A DNA stretch of 49,823 nt from Terriglobia bacterium. GTDB taxonomy: Bacteria; Acidobacteriota; Terriglobia; UBA7540. Below the pieces are notes generated by a model that worked only from the letters and a program-made list of their open reading frames with translations, searched no databases and was not told the DNA's origin. This document shows, piece after piece, positions 1 through 8,953 of this stretch (positions within the stretch are counted from its first letter, which is position 1; each line of letters begins with the position of its first letter). The stretch lies in NCBI GenBank assembly GCA_030040515.1, contig JASHTO010000348.1, positions 1 through 49,823 of the forward strand, read 5' to 3'. The translations under genes and the position numbers were made by a program.

Positions 1-14
1 GGATGGCGCGGTAG

Positions 15-34
15 GGGTGCGCTTCGCCGCACCC
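15..34. repeat. short perfect hairpin upstream of GH20 gene
   Basis: Arms GGGTGCG (15-21) and CGCACCC (28-34) are perfectly complementary around a six-base loop. No T tract follows, so it is not a clear intrinsic terminator for whatever lies to the left; it may be an intergenic palindrome. The remaining bases to 91 hold the Shine-Dalgarno sequence of the next gene (GGGGAGGA near 73-80). Confidence 0.4.
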
Positions 35-91
35 GATCAGGTTGTCCATTTTATCCGCAGCAACCAGTGTTGAGGGGAGGATAGTTCTATT

Positions 92-2146
92 ATGATGAAT
101 AAACTTTTCGGATTATTTTGTGCGCTCATGTTATCCAGCGCGATAGCAGCGCCGGCCGGTCCGGCTCTCACGCCCTATCCGAATCAAATCGAGATCGGCT
201 CAGGCATTTTCAAGACCGGGCGGAGCGTCGCCATTGATGTTGCGGGCAACAATGAGGATGACCGCTTCGCCGCGTCGCTGCTCGCCGAGGACTTGAAAAC
301 TCTGGACGGTGTGGATACGGCCGGCCGGAAGGGCGCCGCGCGCATTGTTCTGGCGCGGGCCGACAGCGGCGCGGGGAAACAGATTCTGGACAAGTCGGGA
401 TTGCAGCTTCCTGAGGCGGCGGAGGAAGAGGGCTACGTTCTGTGGGTCACGCCGCGCGAAGCTTCTGTCGTCGCGAAGACAGCGGCGGGCATCTTCTACG
501 GCGTCCAGACGCTCCGCCAGTTGTTTCATCCCTCGACGGACGGTGGAGCAGAGTCGCAGGAAGTGCGCATCGTCGATTGGCCGGCTGTCCGCTGGCGCGG
601 GGTGAGCCTGGACATCAGCCGCGGGCCGATACCAACCACCGCGTCCTTCAAGCGGGAGATTGCGCTACTGGCGGAGTACAAGATCAACGTGGTCTCACCC
701 TACATGGAGAACACCTACGCCTATCCGAGCCTGCCGAACGTGGCGTTTCCCGGCGCGGCGATCACGCCCGACGAGGCCAAGGAGCTTGTGACCTACGCCG
801 CGCAGTATCACGTGATCATCCTGCCGGAGCAGGAATCGTTCGGCCACCTGCACCTGGCGCTTCAGGAGGAGCGCTATCAGGACCTGGCGGAAGTGCCCTA
901 CGGCCACGTGCTCACGCCCACAGCGCCGGGCTCGTTCACGTTCATCGGCAGCATGTTTCACGACCTGGCGGCGGCGTTCCCCGGGCCCTTCTTCCACATC
1001 GGCGCGGATGAAACGCAGGAGTTGGGCGAGGGCCGCACCAAATCCGACGTGGATGCCCAGGGCTACGGCAAGGTCTACATCGATTACCTGCGCAAGATTG
1101 ATGAGACGCTCGCGCCCTATCATCGCAAAGTCCTGTTCTGGGGCGACATGGGCGTTCAGCACCCCGAGCACCTTCAGGATTTGCCGCACGATATGGTCGC
1201 CGTGGCTTGGGATTACGGCGCCCGGCCGTCATTTGTGAATCTCATCAAGCCCTTTCGCGACGTGGGGCTTGAAACCTGGGTGGCGCCCGGCGTGAGCAAC
1301 TGGAGCCGCATCTATCCTGACTATCCCACCGCGCTCGCTAACATCCGGCAATTCGTGACCGACGGGAAGGCGCTCGGCGCGACCGGCGTACTGAACACCA
1401 CGTGGATGGATGATGGCGAGGGAATGATCAACTTCACCTGGTACGGGCTTGCTTACGGCGCTGCGCAAAGCTGGCAGAAGACTGTGGACGACGACCAGTT
1501 CGACGACAGTTGGGATTGGACGTTCTATCGCGCCGATGAGCACCACTTCGTGGGCGAGGTGAAAAGTCTCGGCCAAATTCACAACCTGCTGCGCCAGGCG
1601 ATTCACACGGACGGCAACGACTCGCTGATCTGGCACGACGCCCTGAGCGCCGAAGGGCAGAGCTTCTACCTGCCGCTTGAGCCCGCCGCGCACCAGATTC
1701 GCCTGACCGCCGAAGACGTGGAAGCCGACCTTTTGACGAACGAGCACCTGGCGCACCGCAATGGCGACCTGCTGGATTACACGGAATTCGCGGCGCGGCG
1801 GTTTGATTACCTCGGGCAGAAGGCGATTTATTCAAAGTATATCGCGGACCTCTACGCCCAGGCGCAGGCGAGCACGGCAAAGCCCTCCGCCGTCCGCCAG
1901 ATTCTGGGCCGCATCAATGGCGGCAACAGCCTGATTCAGGATATGCGCGGGCAGACCTACATTCTGCGCGATATGTACCAGAAACTGTGGCTGGGTGAGA
2001 ATCGCCCGTATTACCTGGGCAACATTCTGTCGCGATACGACGAGGAGGAGCGGCGCTGGGAGGCCGCGTCAGACCGCCTCAGCAAGGATCGGATGCTTTT
2101 TGAGCATCCGACGCTGCCGCCGCTGATCGGGCCGGCGGAAAAGTAG
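92..2146 (+). CDS. secreted beta-N-acetylhexosaminidase, glycoside hydrolase family 20
   Basis: The 684-residue protein starts with a signal peptide (hydrophobic stretch about residues 5-19, ending near AIAAPAG) and should act in the periplasm or outside the cell. Residues about 25-150 match the N-terminal alpha/beta domain typical of GH20, and about 165-460 the TIM barrel. The catalytic Asp-Glu pair is visible in HIGADET (near residue 305), the family signature. By family knowledge it removes terminal GlcNAc or GalNAc from glycans by substrate-assisted catalysis. The C-terminal 200 residues are mostly helical and not assigned. The start is supported by GGGGAGGA about 11 bases upstream. It faces two - strand genes, one of them another glycosidase-family protein, suggesting a small glycan-scavenging patch. 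Confidence 0.9.
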   Translation: MMNKLFGLFCALMLSSAIAAPAGPALTPYPNQIEIGSGIFKTGRSVAIDVAGNNEDDRFAASLLAEDLKTLDGVDTAGRKGAARIVLARADSGAGKQILDKSGLQLPEAAEEEGYVLWVTPREASVVAKTAAGIFYGVQTLRQLFHPSTDGGAESQEVRIVDWPAVRWRGVSLDISRGPIPTTASFKREIALLAEYKINVVSPYMENTYAYPSLPNVAFPGAAITPDEAKELVTYAAQYHVIILPEQESFGHLHLALQEERYQDLAEVPYGHVLTPTAPGSFTFIGSMFHDLAAAFPGPFFHIGADETQELGEGRTKSDVDAQGYGKVYIDYLRKIDETLAPYHRKVLFWGDMGVQHPEHLQDLPHDMVAVAWDYGARPSFVNLIKPFRDVGLETWVAPGVSNWSRIYPDYPTALANIRQFVTDGKALGATGVLNTTWMDDGEGMINFTWYGLAYGAAQSWQKTVDDDQFDDSWDWTFYRADEHHFVGEVKSLGQIHNLLRQAIHTDGNDSLIWHDALSAEGQSFYLPLEPAAHQIRLTAEDVEADLLTNEHLAHRNGDLLDYTEFAARRFDYLGQKAIYSKYIADLYAQAQASTAKPSAVRQILGRINGGNSLIQDMRGQTYILRDMYQKLWLGENRPYYLGNILSRYDEEERRWEAASDRLSKDRMLFEHPTLPPLIGPAEK

Positions 2147-2156
2147 TCCGCCGGCC

Positions 2157-2370
2157 GGCGCAGACTCCTGGGGTAGGGAGTCTGCGATCTCGAACTGACG
2201 CTTATCTTGCAGTTTCAAACGCAGAGATTGAAATGCATCTCTGCGCCAGCCGCGATTCCGCTGGCTGGCGCAGACTCCTGGGGTAGGGAGTCTGCGATCT
2301 CGAACTGACGCCTATCTTGCAGTTTCAAACGCAGAGATTGGAAGGCATCTCTGCGCCGGCCGCGATTCCG
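2157..2370. repeat. two tandem copies of a 110-bp-period double-hairpin repeat
   Basis: Bases 2157-2260 recur at 2267-2370 with only a few substitutions (period exactly 110). Each copy holds two perfect palindromes: 10-bp arms at 2159-2168/2177-2186 and 9-bp arms at 2220-2228/2237-2245 in copy 1, with the same at +110 in copy 2. The array fills the gap between the 3' ends of two converging genes, a position typical for REP/BIME-like elements. It may also stop transcription from both sides, although no T tract is seen. Confidence 0.85.
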
Positions 2371-2545
2371 TGGCTGCTCATGGCTCGCGAAACCAATCCC
2401 TCAACCCACTCACGTTCGCTATTCCATCGTCGCCCTGGCCACGTCGGTCAATCTGCTTTGCTACTCCGACTGGACGGCGATTGCCGTGGCGGCGCCGGTG
2501 TTTCAGAAGGAGTTGGGCTTCGCTCCGGCGCGCCCCTATGTTTCA

Positions 2546-2568
2546 GCGCTCATAGAGCGCCGCTACAA
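2546..2568. repeat. partial GTAGCGGCG-type palindrome
   Basis: GCGCT CATAG AGCGC followed by CGCTACA resembles half of the complete palindromic element at 38329-38378. It lies just past the 3' end of the - strand gene that follows. The stretch 2371-2545 between the tandem repeat and this element shows nothing recognisable. Confidence 0.5.
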
Positions 2569-2572
2569 TCGA

Positions 2573-3829
2573 TTAATAGCGCTTGAAGCGCATTTGCACT
2601 TCCACGGGCTTGCCGGTGAGTTCGATGGGTTTACGAATGATGAGGGAATTGTCACGGCCGTCGCGCGCGAGCCACAGGCCTTTGGGATTGTCGGGCGCAA
2701 GACCTTTGGGCGCGTGGACGTAAATGCCGCCCTCGTGCCCGGCGGGCCGCTGGGCGCGGATGGTGAGCGTCATGGCGTCCTGGTCCCAATTGCAATCGAG
2801 AATCTCCGCCTGGCCCTGCCGCACGTGCATATCCGTCGAAATCAGCCAGGGATGATCGCGATACGGCGCGATGCGCAGCAGCTTGACGCTGTCGGGCGGG
2901 ACTTCGACGGAAATCGAGCCGCTGGTTTCAACGCCCTGATAGCGCAGGTTCCAGAAATCGAAGACGGAGTACTGGCCCTTGGGGTCGAGCTTCAGGCGTT
3001 CGAGCGGAAACGTGCGGGCCATGGTGTGGTCGCTCAGGTTGAAGACGGCAAGCAAGTCCCGGTATTCCCACTCGCGCTCGACTTTCATGTGAAAGACCTG
3101 GGGGTAATCGAGCTCGGCGTAATCGAACAGGTCGAGCGGGCGCGCGCACTCGGGCAGGCGCGGGAAGATCATGCGGACCATCAACATGCGGTCTTCATCC
3201 ATGCGGTCAACGTCGTCGCCGAGCATCACGGGCCCGCCGTTGATGCCGAAGATGGTCACGCTGATCTGCGCGTCGCCGAGGGGAATGGGCTTGTCGATGG
3301 TCATCACGCTGCCGCTGTCGGCCAGATAGAGCTTGCGGTGGGCAAAGTAATAAATCAGCGAGCAGAGTCCGGTGCGGTGTGAGGTCCAGTAATCGGGCTT
3401 GTTGATGACGAACGTGCCGGGATAGAAGCCCTTGTTGGGTCCGTAGCGCGCGCGACCCTCGCCCAGCTTGAGCGGCTGATGGCCGCGATTCTCAATCCTG
3501 GAGCTGACGATCAGTGCCTGGCCGTCGGATTCCCAACTGAATTGAACTTGCCACTCGATTGCGGGTGATTGAAACGTGAATTTGGCTTCGCCGGTTTCTT
3601 CGCCGCTCCACTCCGCGTGAGAGGCATCATCCGCCCAGTGGGTGATGCCATCAATTTCAATTCCCATGCGAACGTTTTTGAGCCCGATATCTCCGGGAAT
3701 CGAGTATCGCCGGGTTTTCAGACCGAATAGAAATCGGCCTATAGCCGCTGCGGGCGTTTTGCCGGTAGCCAACTTCGCACCCGCCACGGCCGCGAAATAG
3801 GCCGTGGGGAAGAAATCTCCGCGGTTCAT
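2573..3829 (-). CDS. uncharacterised protein with alpha-galactosidase-like C-terminal segment
   Basis: A 418-residue protein I cannot assign firmly. The first 25 residues are mildly hydrophobic (FFPTAYFAAVAGAKLA) but not a convincing signal peptide. Residues about 50-130 look like a beta-rich domain. About 190-260 (FGINGGPVMLGDDVDRMDED) resembles the end of the catalytic barrel in clan GH-D alpha-galactosidases, and the rest the beta-sandwich that follows. A complete GH27/GH36 barrel would not fit, so this may be a shortened homologue that lost its catalytic core, or an unrelated family with a similar motif. There is no frameshift, and the frame is open and unbroken. The gene shares direction with the GH172 gene upstream but is separated from it by 448 bases, so co-transcription is uncertain. 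No strong Shine-Dalgarno sequence is seen at this start. Confidence 0.65.
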   Translation of the reverse strand: MNRGDFFPTAYFAAVAGAKLATGKTPAAAIGRFLFGLKTRRYSIPGDIGLKNVRMGIEIDGITHWADDASHAEWSGEETGEAKFTFQSPAIEWQVQFSWESDGQALIVSSRIENRGHQPLKLGEGRARYGPNKGFYPGTFVINKPDYWTSHRTGLCSLIYYFAHRKLYLADSGSVMTIDKPIPLGDAQISVTIFGINGGPVMLGDDVDRMDEDRMLMVRMIFPRLPECARPLDLFDYAELDYPQVFHMKVEREWEYRDLLAVFNLSDHTMARTFPLERLKLDPKGQYSVFDFWNLRYQGVETSGSISVEVPPDSVKLLRIAPYRDHPWLISTDMHVRQGQAEILDCNWDQDAMTLTIRAQRPAGHEGGIYVHAPKGLAPDNPKGLWLARDGRDNSLIIRKPIELTGKPVEVQMRFKRY

Positions 3830-4277
3830 CTTTATGCGGAATTGCTCTCCTCAAGTTCTTGGGGGAAGAGGGCGCTTCGAGTGGCCCTGGAGCGCAAGCG
3901 AAGCGCTTGTCCAGCGCGCCGCACACCAGCCATTGAAAAGTGGCACTCCCGCCGCCGAGGAGGTATGGAGGTACGTCTCCACGGCCTCATAGCCGAAGAA
4001 AAATGGTCGATGTATCATTCGGCGGGATTGCGAAAACTTCCTTACCAAGGGTTCTGAAAAATGGTCTACTGTGGTTATGCTATTCCTCTTGGGTGGTCTT
4101 GCCAAGGTAACATCGTCCTTCCAGTACTGGGAAAGCACCTAAAAAATTCATATGGCCTTTGATTGGTCTAATGTGGACCAAAATTGGGGCAGAGGATTGG
4201 CGCCCGTTGCGGTCCAATGATGTGCCCCTCGGAGGCGCGAATGTTCAAATGGCCACTAGCTGCAAGGGCCTTCCGGC
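3830..4277. other. non-coding gap between two - strand genes
   Basis: 448 bases with no supported gene; short frames here lack ribosome sites and family features. It must hold the promoter of the - strand gene ending at 2573, if that gene is transcribed separately, but I see no clear -35/-10 pair, repeat or terminator. Confidence 0.5.
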
Positions 4278-5390
4278 CTACCTTAACGGCGTTCTGGGGT
4301 ATTCAGGACTTCGGTTGGGGGCATTTCTTTCCGCATAGGCGGGCAGAGGCGGCGCCGCGTGGGCGCCTTCCTGGTACCAGAATGCCACGCTGGTGTAATC
4401 GTCATGGCTGGGCACTTGTTTGCCGTCTTCATTGCGCTGATTCTGGATTTCAACTTTGAGGGATTTCTGAAAGCGCACGGGATTGGCGAGATACCATCGG
4501 TACATGCGGTTCTGCCCTTCATCCATTTGAATATATCCGCTGTAGATGTACGAGTAGGTATGCTCAAAACCCCAGCAGGACCCGTATTCGTCCTCCGTCC
4601 CCGGAGTGTGGGTGACGGAATTCCCATCAACGTGGAAGATGGTATCGCCTTCGCCCCACCAACCTTGATACCGGGTGTCCACTTGAAGGAAATTGCCGAT
4701 GTACTGGCCGGTGCCTTTGATTTCCAGCAAATTGTGCATGCCGTCCGTGGGATTCGAGCGGTTCCAGGCGGCGTGCAGACGGCTTTTTTCGTCGGCGAAG
4801 GCGGGGTCAGACTCATAATCGATGCCATACGCCACGGAGCGAATGTATTCTTCGTCGCCGTCATTCGCTAGCACCCAGCGCGCCCGGCGCGAAAAGGGCA
4901 TGGGAAGATAACACATGAAATTGTAGTGATTGATCTGCATGGGCAGCGACTGATATTCGATGGCTTTGTGGTTGAAGACTCCGAAGAAAGCCCAAAGCGG
5001 GACGCGAATGCTGGGCTCGGGGGCGTCATCCCAATACACTTTCAGCACCAGCCCCGCGTACATCGCACCCGAGCCATCTGTTCCGTGCTTGTAGCTGCTA
5101 TCGGTGAAATAGAAGTAGGTGATTTTGCCGGGCCCCGCAATGTCCGCCAGCACGTACTCTTTCCCGGGTGGCAAGTCGATTTGGTGATACTCCACATGGC
5201 TGGCGAATGAGCCGTGGGTGATGCGAAAGATGTCATTCACCTGGGCCCATGTGCGTGAGCCGGAAATCATCGTGAACGCCCAGGTCAACATCAGGAGTTT
5301 GGCAAACGTCGGCCACGAGTTATGCCTCAGATCCGGGTCAGACGGCGCTATCCTCTGGCAATGTTCCGCATACTTGAGACAATTCAACAT
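4278..5390 (-). CDS. secreted DUF2961 protein, glycoside hydrolase family 172
   Basis: The 370-residue protein has a long basic leader then a hydrophobic segment (about residues 31-48, ending SRTWAQ), read as a signal peptide. The body matches DUF2961: HVEYHQIDLPPGKEYVLADI, then GPGKITYFYFTD, the WDD of KVYWDDAPEPSIRVPLWAFFG, and GEGDTIFHVDG later. DUF2961 is classified as GH172, whose studied members act on fructofuranosides or arabinofuranosides (difructose anhydride synthase, D-arabinanases). The substrate here cannot be told. The start has AGGGAG seven bases upstream, and a promoter-like TTGCAA-16-GATATT lies on the - strand about 5420-5445. It is transcribed away from the two-component genes. 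Confidence 0.8.
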   Translation of the reverse strand: MLNCLKYAEHCQRIAPSDPDLRHNSWPTFAKLLMLTWAFTMISGSRTWAQVNDIFRITHGSFASHVEYHQIDLPPGKEYVLADIAGPGKITYFYFTDSSYKHGTDGSGAMYAGLVLKVYWDDAPEPSIRVPLWAFFGVFNHKAIEYQSLPMQINHYNFMCYLPMPFSRRARWVLANDGDEEYIRSVAYGIDYESDPAFADEKSRLHAAWNRSNPTDGMHNLLEIKGTGQYIGNFLQVDTRYQGWWGEGDTIFHVDGNSVTHTPGTEDEYGSCWGFEHTYSYIYSGYIQMDEGQNRMYRWYLANPVRFQKSLKVEIQNQRNEDGKQVPSHDDYTSVAFWYQEGAHAAPPLPAYAERNAPNRSPEYPRTPLR

Positions 5391-6016
5391 GTGGGTTCTC
5401 CCTCAGGGCGGGATGAATATCAGATTCCCACACTTCATTGCAACACAGTAATAACGAGATTCAATTTGGCGGAACTCAGTGATGGCCGAGCACAAGGCAT
5501 CGAGCGCGGCTACGACTCCGAATTGCGCCACAGCCAGCGCGCCTGTGGGAACGGCATCGGTGCAGGGCGATAGGTTCTGTAATCCCTTTTTGCGGGAGCA
5601 AGAGGCTCGTGCTACGGACTAATAGGTTTTAGAGAAGGTAAACCTGGGGTGCCAGTGCCATTATCTAAAGATAGTCCACCGATACCTTGTCAAGATTCTC
5701 CGAGCATTGGGAAGTCCATTGTTCAGCCACAGGGTGCCATGGATCGCGGGGAGGGTGCTATATCTCGATAGTGATAAAAATAAATATTTTCCTTGAAGAC
5801 CTGCGGGGTTTAGGTTAATCTTTAGTTGTTCCTGAAGTTTGAATGTGATAAAGCAGCGAGGAGGGTCAACCCTACCCCCCTCGATTTGCCATTTCCAAGC
5901 ACGTTTCCCCGCCCACGCCAAGGGAGATAGTGCTATTCGTATGTCACCCCAACGGACACGGCGAGTGGTGCTGCATGAGCATGCGCGGTATGTTGCTCGA
6001 AGACAGGGGAATGGGG
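5391..6016. promoter_or_regulatory. divergent intergenic region upstream of GH172 and histidine kinase genes
   Basis: This 626-base gap must carry promoters for both directions. Visible elements: the inverted repeat TATCT-AA-AGATA (5662-5673), the direct repeat GGTGCCAGTGCCATT (5649-5662), an AT-rich stretch around 5770-5800, and TAGTGCTATTC at 5928-5938. The last also occurs at 8586-8596, inside the promoter-like block upstream of the first PilZ gene, so a common regulator may bind both places. The kinase frame stays open back to 5930, but its ribosome site favours 6017. Confidence 0.45.
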
Positions 6017-7840
6017 ATGAAGCGAGGATCCCGTGATCAGGACTATTTGCTTGCGCATGCCTGCTTAGTAATTGCCTTTGCCTGCCTCCTTACCAGCTAC
6101 CTTTATCCTGCCGTTCTGGGTAAGCATGCAACTTCTTGCCGGGTTTTGATTTTCATTTATTTCGCTTACGCCATTTTGAACTTGGGCGTTGTTCTGCTCA
6201 GGAGGCCGATCAGCCTGGTGTGGCGCTTGAGCTTGCACGCAGCCGACATCGTCGTCGCATCGTCAATTATTTTACTGACCGGGGGAGCCCACAGCCCCTT
6301 TCTGCCGCTTTACTTTTTCGTGCTCCTCGCCGCGGCAAGCCGGTGGGGAGTTGCCGGGGCTTTCCCGACGCTCTGCGCCTGCATCATGGTCTTACTTTTG
6401 GAGTCTGCCGCGCCCTTTCCCTGGTCTGCGGGAATGCTGCACTGGACGGGGGGAAGCGGGTATTTGAACGCCATCATCGCCCTTCTGGTGCTTTCGGCTT
6501 ATCTATTCGGATTGCTTTTGATGGACCGGGAGAAGAAGCTGCATGCGGAAGCTGGCATCGTCACCCGGCTGGTGCGGCAGGCGCTCCACGAGCCGAGTTT
6601 GCGCGTCAATATCGGCAACATCCTGATTTCCGTGCGGGAGTATTTTGATGCGGATCAAGTGGGGCTGGTAACTCAGGAAATCAAAGCCGAGCAGGCCTTC
6701 TTATGGGAAGCGAGCCGGCCAAGTCCTGACCAGACCAACAATGAAGTCAAATCCTGGACGCTGACCGGGCTTAAGCGCGAGGCGTATTTCACCATGTTGC
6801 CGGAGGGGATGTGGCGGATGCTCGGGCTGCGGCGCATCGGGGGGGACCCGAAGCTTCGGGCGGAGGCCGCCGCGAGACGTGAAATTGAATTGCAGAGTCC
6901 GCTCCGCGCGGCGCTGGCCGGGTTCCTTGCTCCGGAGCAGGATTACGACGAACTCTACGACATGCGCATTGTCAGCGAACAGCACACGCCCTTCGGGGGG
7001 TTCGGTTCACTGCTGGCCACTTCGTTTTCGCTGGAGAAAAAGTGGTTTGGGCGCCTGACGGTCTACAACCCCGGGAAAAGCAGCGAGGCGAAGGGCAATT
7101 CCCGATTCCTTGCCTCCTTGATCCGCGAGGTTGGACCCGTTATTTACAACAAATTTCTGGTGAGTCGTCTGCGCTCAAGGGCGCAGGCACGGGAGCGGCT
7201 GCGCTTGGCGCAGGAATTGCACGACGGGGTCATACAATCGCTGATCGGGGTGGAAATGCAAATCGACCTCCTGCGGCGGGCTCAGGAAAGGTCGGCGAGC
7301 CCGGCTTTTTCGAACGGCGATTTGAAGCGCTTGCAAGAGGTTATTCACAACGAAATCGTGGATTTTCGGGAGCAGATGCAGCGCGTTAAACCGCTGGAGG
7401 TGGATCCCACGCACCTGTTGGACTGCATTGCCGGAACGGTTGAGAGGTTTCGGCGCGACCTGGGAATTTCAGCCAGTTTTGTCTCCGAAGCTGAGGAAGT
7501 TTCCCTTCCGCCCCGAGTATGTTCGGAGTTGGTGCGAATCGTGCAAGAGGCCCTGGCCAATATCCGCAAGCACAGCGGAGCACACAAGGTTCAAGTCGTT
7601 TTTGTGCGGGGGAATGAACACTGGAAACTCCGCGTGGAGGATGACGGCCGCGGTTTTGGTTTTGCCGGCCGCCTTACGTTGGCCGAGCTGGAACATGTTC
7701 CCGAGTGTCCAATTGTCATTAAGGAGAGGGTTCGGTCGATCGGAGGGGAACTGATGATTGAGTCCATCCCCGGTTCCGGCGCCAAATTGGAAGTATTGCT
7801 ACCCTTGGCCACAAATGGAAGATCAACTTACCCAAATTGA
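6017..7840 (+). CDS. membrane histidine kinase, NarL/DegS type (HisKA_3)
   Basis: The product (about 607 residues from this start) is a sensor kinase. The N-terminal 170 residues contain roughly six hydrophobic membrane segments. A linker of GAF-like length follows (about 180-385). The dimerisation and phosphoacceptor helix reads LAQELHDGVIQSL, with the target His near residue 402, characteristic of HisKA_3 kinases. The HATPase domain shows the N-box (EALANIRKHSGA) and G1 box (EDDGRGFGF). The frame could begin at 5930, but ATG 6017 has AGGGGA seven bases upstream and gives a normal N-terminus. Its 3' end overlaps the response regulator by 26 bases, so the two are translated together. Such kinases pair with LuxR/NarL-type regulators; the adjacent exopolysaccharide genes are the likely targets. 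The signal is unknown. Confidence 0.9.
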   Translation: MKRGSRDQDYLLAHACLVIAFACLLTSYLYPAVLGKHATSCRVLIFIYFAYAILNLGVVLLRRPISLVWRLSLHAADIVVASSIILLTGGAHSPFLPLYFFVLLAAASRWGVAGAFPTLCACIMVLLLESAAPFPWSAGMLHWTGGSGYLNAIIALLVLSAYLFGLLLMDREKKLHAEAGIVTRLVRQALHEPSLRVNIGNILISVREYFDADQVGLVTQEIKAEQAFLWEASRPSPDQTNNEVKSWTLTGLKREAYFTMLPEGMWRMLGLRRIGGDPKLRAEAAARREIELQSPLRAALAGFLAPEQDYDELYDMRIVSEQHTPFGGFGSLLATSFSLEKKWFGRLTVYNPGKSSEAKGNSRFLASLIREVGPVIYNKFLVSRLRSRAQARERLRLAQELHDGVIQSLIGVEMQIDLLRRAQERSASPAFSNGDLKRLQEVIHNEIVDFREQMQRVKPLEVDPTHLLDCIAGTVERFRRDLGISASFVSEAEEVSLPPRVCSELVRIVQEALANIRKHSGAHKVQVVFVRGNEHWKLRVEDDGRGFGFAGRLTLAELEHVPECPIVIKERVRSIGGELMIESIPGSGAKLEVLLPLATNGRSTYPN

Positions 7841-8489
7841 AATCGTAATTTCGGATGACCACCCGGTTTTCCGTGACGGCTTGCGGAGATTGCTTGAGTC
7901 CGAGGAAGGGATCCGTGTTGTGGCGGAAGCCTGCGACGGCGAAGAAACCATCCGGTTGGTCCGTCAATACAAGCCCCGGATCCTGCTCCTGGACCTCGCC
8001 ATGCCGAAGGGCACCGGGCTTGAAACCCTTCGCGTCTTAAGCCAATCGGGGATTTCTACTCGAACCATCCTGCTTACCGCCTCGATAGAAAAGGAGCAAG
8101 TGCTTGAGGCGCTGCAATTGGGGGCGCGCGGAATAGTTCTGAAGGATTCCACGATACAGGTTATTTTGAAAAGCATCCGTTGTGTGAACGAAGAGCAATT
8201 TTGGGTGGGCCAGGAGAGCGTCTCAGACCTGATTCAAGCCCTGAGACGGTTGATGCCGCAGCACCGCGCCTCAGAGGCCAAGAAGAATTTTGGGCTTACC
8301 TCACGCGAATTACAGGTTATTGCCCTGATCGTCGCCGGCTACACCAATAAAGATCTCGCCACAAAGCTGGGCATTAGCGAACATACTGCCAAACACCACC
8401 TTACCAACATTTTTGACAAGCTGGGGGTTTCCAACCGCTTGGAATTGGTGCTATTTGCCATCAACCAACAGCTCATCAAAGAGGAATAG
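7815..8489 (+). CDS. response regulator, NarL/LuxR family
   Basis: A 224-residue regulator starting at an ATG inside the kinase gene's end. The receiver domain (about 8-125) has the acidic pair SDDHP (D14, D15), phosphoacceptor D60 in LLLDLAMPKG, a Thr in ILLTAS and the conserved Lys in IVLKD. The C-terminal LuxR-type helix-turn-helix (LTSRELQVIALIVAGYTNKD then GISEHTAKHHLTNIFDKLGV) should bind DNA when the protein is phosphorylated. It is followed by 464 non-coding bases with direct-repeat motifs near a promoter-like sequence, the natural candidate target. The frame is open upstream to 7758, but the ATG at 7815 gives the correct family N-terminus. Confidence 0.95.
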   Translation: MEDQLTQIEIVISDDHPVFRDGLRRLLESEEGIRVVAEACDGEETIRLVRQYKPRILLLDLAMPKGTGLETLRVLSQSGISTRTILLTASIEKEQVLEALQLGARGIVLKDSTIQVILKSIRCVNEEQFWVGQESVSDLIQALRRLMPQHRASEAKKNFGLTSRELQVIALIVAGYTNKDLATKLGISEHTAKHHLTNIFDKLGVSNRLELVLFAINQQLIKEE

Positions 8490-8562
8490 CACCCACCCTG
8501 GACTTGGCCTGACCCTCATCTGACTCCAAGCGCACGTAACCCATTGAAACTAAAAAGCGTCT

Positions 8563-8643
8563 AGGTGCTAGCGGACACGGTCCATTAGTGCTATTCCGAT
8601 TGTACCATCGGGCTATTGTCAGGGTTTTTTAATTCGCTAAGCT
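8563..8643 (+). promoter_or_regulatory. promoter-like block A with direct repeats
   Basis: This segment aligns almost base for base with 13542-13623. It contains the half-site-like repeats AGGTGCTA (8563-8570) and TAGTGCTA (8586-8593), about two helical turns apart. Then comes the 16-mer ATCGGGCTATTGTCAG (8607-8622), identical in both copies, in which TTGTCA (8616-8621) could be a -35 box. A TAAGCT -10 candidate follows after 16 bases (8638-8643). The repeats sit where an activator would contact RNA polymerase; the upstream NarL-type regulator is the obvious candidate (inference). Confidence 0.6.
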
Positions 8644-8873
8644 AGGGTGCCATGGCGTATGGTCCGTGGCCAGACGGTGCGGCCCATGGAGCGGAGAAAT
8701 CTGGGAAGCATACTTTGCGGGATAGCGGTTTGGACTAAGGCGTAATGACGTCGGATGCGCATTGTGGAGTCGTTGAGGTTTAAGGAACTTCCCTGTGCTC
8801 AACTGCCTCTACACCATGAATTGACACAGCGTTAGGCGTCAGTACTCGAGCGAATCATAGATCGGCTTACTGG

Positions 8874-8911
8874 GCAAGCTTAATTGTAAGTCAAGGGGCG
8901 GAGCTTTATCT
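8874..8911 (+). promoter_or_regulatory. leader box A, ops-like element shared with second block
   Basis: CAAG, eight variable bases, GTAAGTCAA, one purine, GGGCGGAGCT, one base, TATCT: the same arrangement occurs at 13878-13915 in the leader of the second block. The stretch between promoter block and box (about 230-255 bases) is not conserved. GGCGGAGCT resembles the ops element (GGCGGTAGC...) that recruits RfaH to paused polymerase, and a NusG-family gene lies 470 bases downstream. The rest of 8490-8953 shows no gene. Confidence 0.5.
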
Positions 8912-8953
8912 GGAATCTTAGAGGCTCCGCGTGGATGAACATACTTTGATTTC

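Noticed and set aside
2486..3382. 298-codon + strand frame opposite the - strand gene at 2573-3829
   Set aside because: The protein is His/Val/Ala-rich without domain features, while the other strand has a normal protein composition and an alpha-galactosidase-like motif.
8490..8953. A known c-di-GMP riboswitch in the PilZ leader
   Set aside because: I looked for GEMM-I and GEMM-II sequence landmarks and found none; the conserved parts fit promoter and ops-like elements better.
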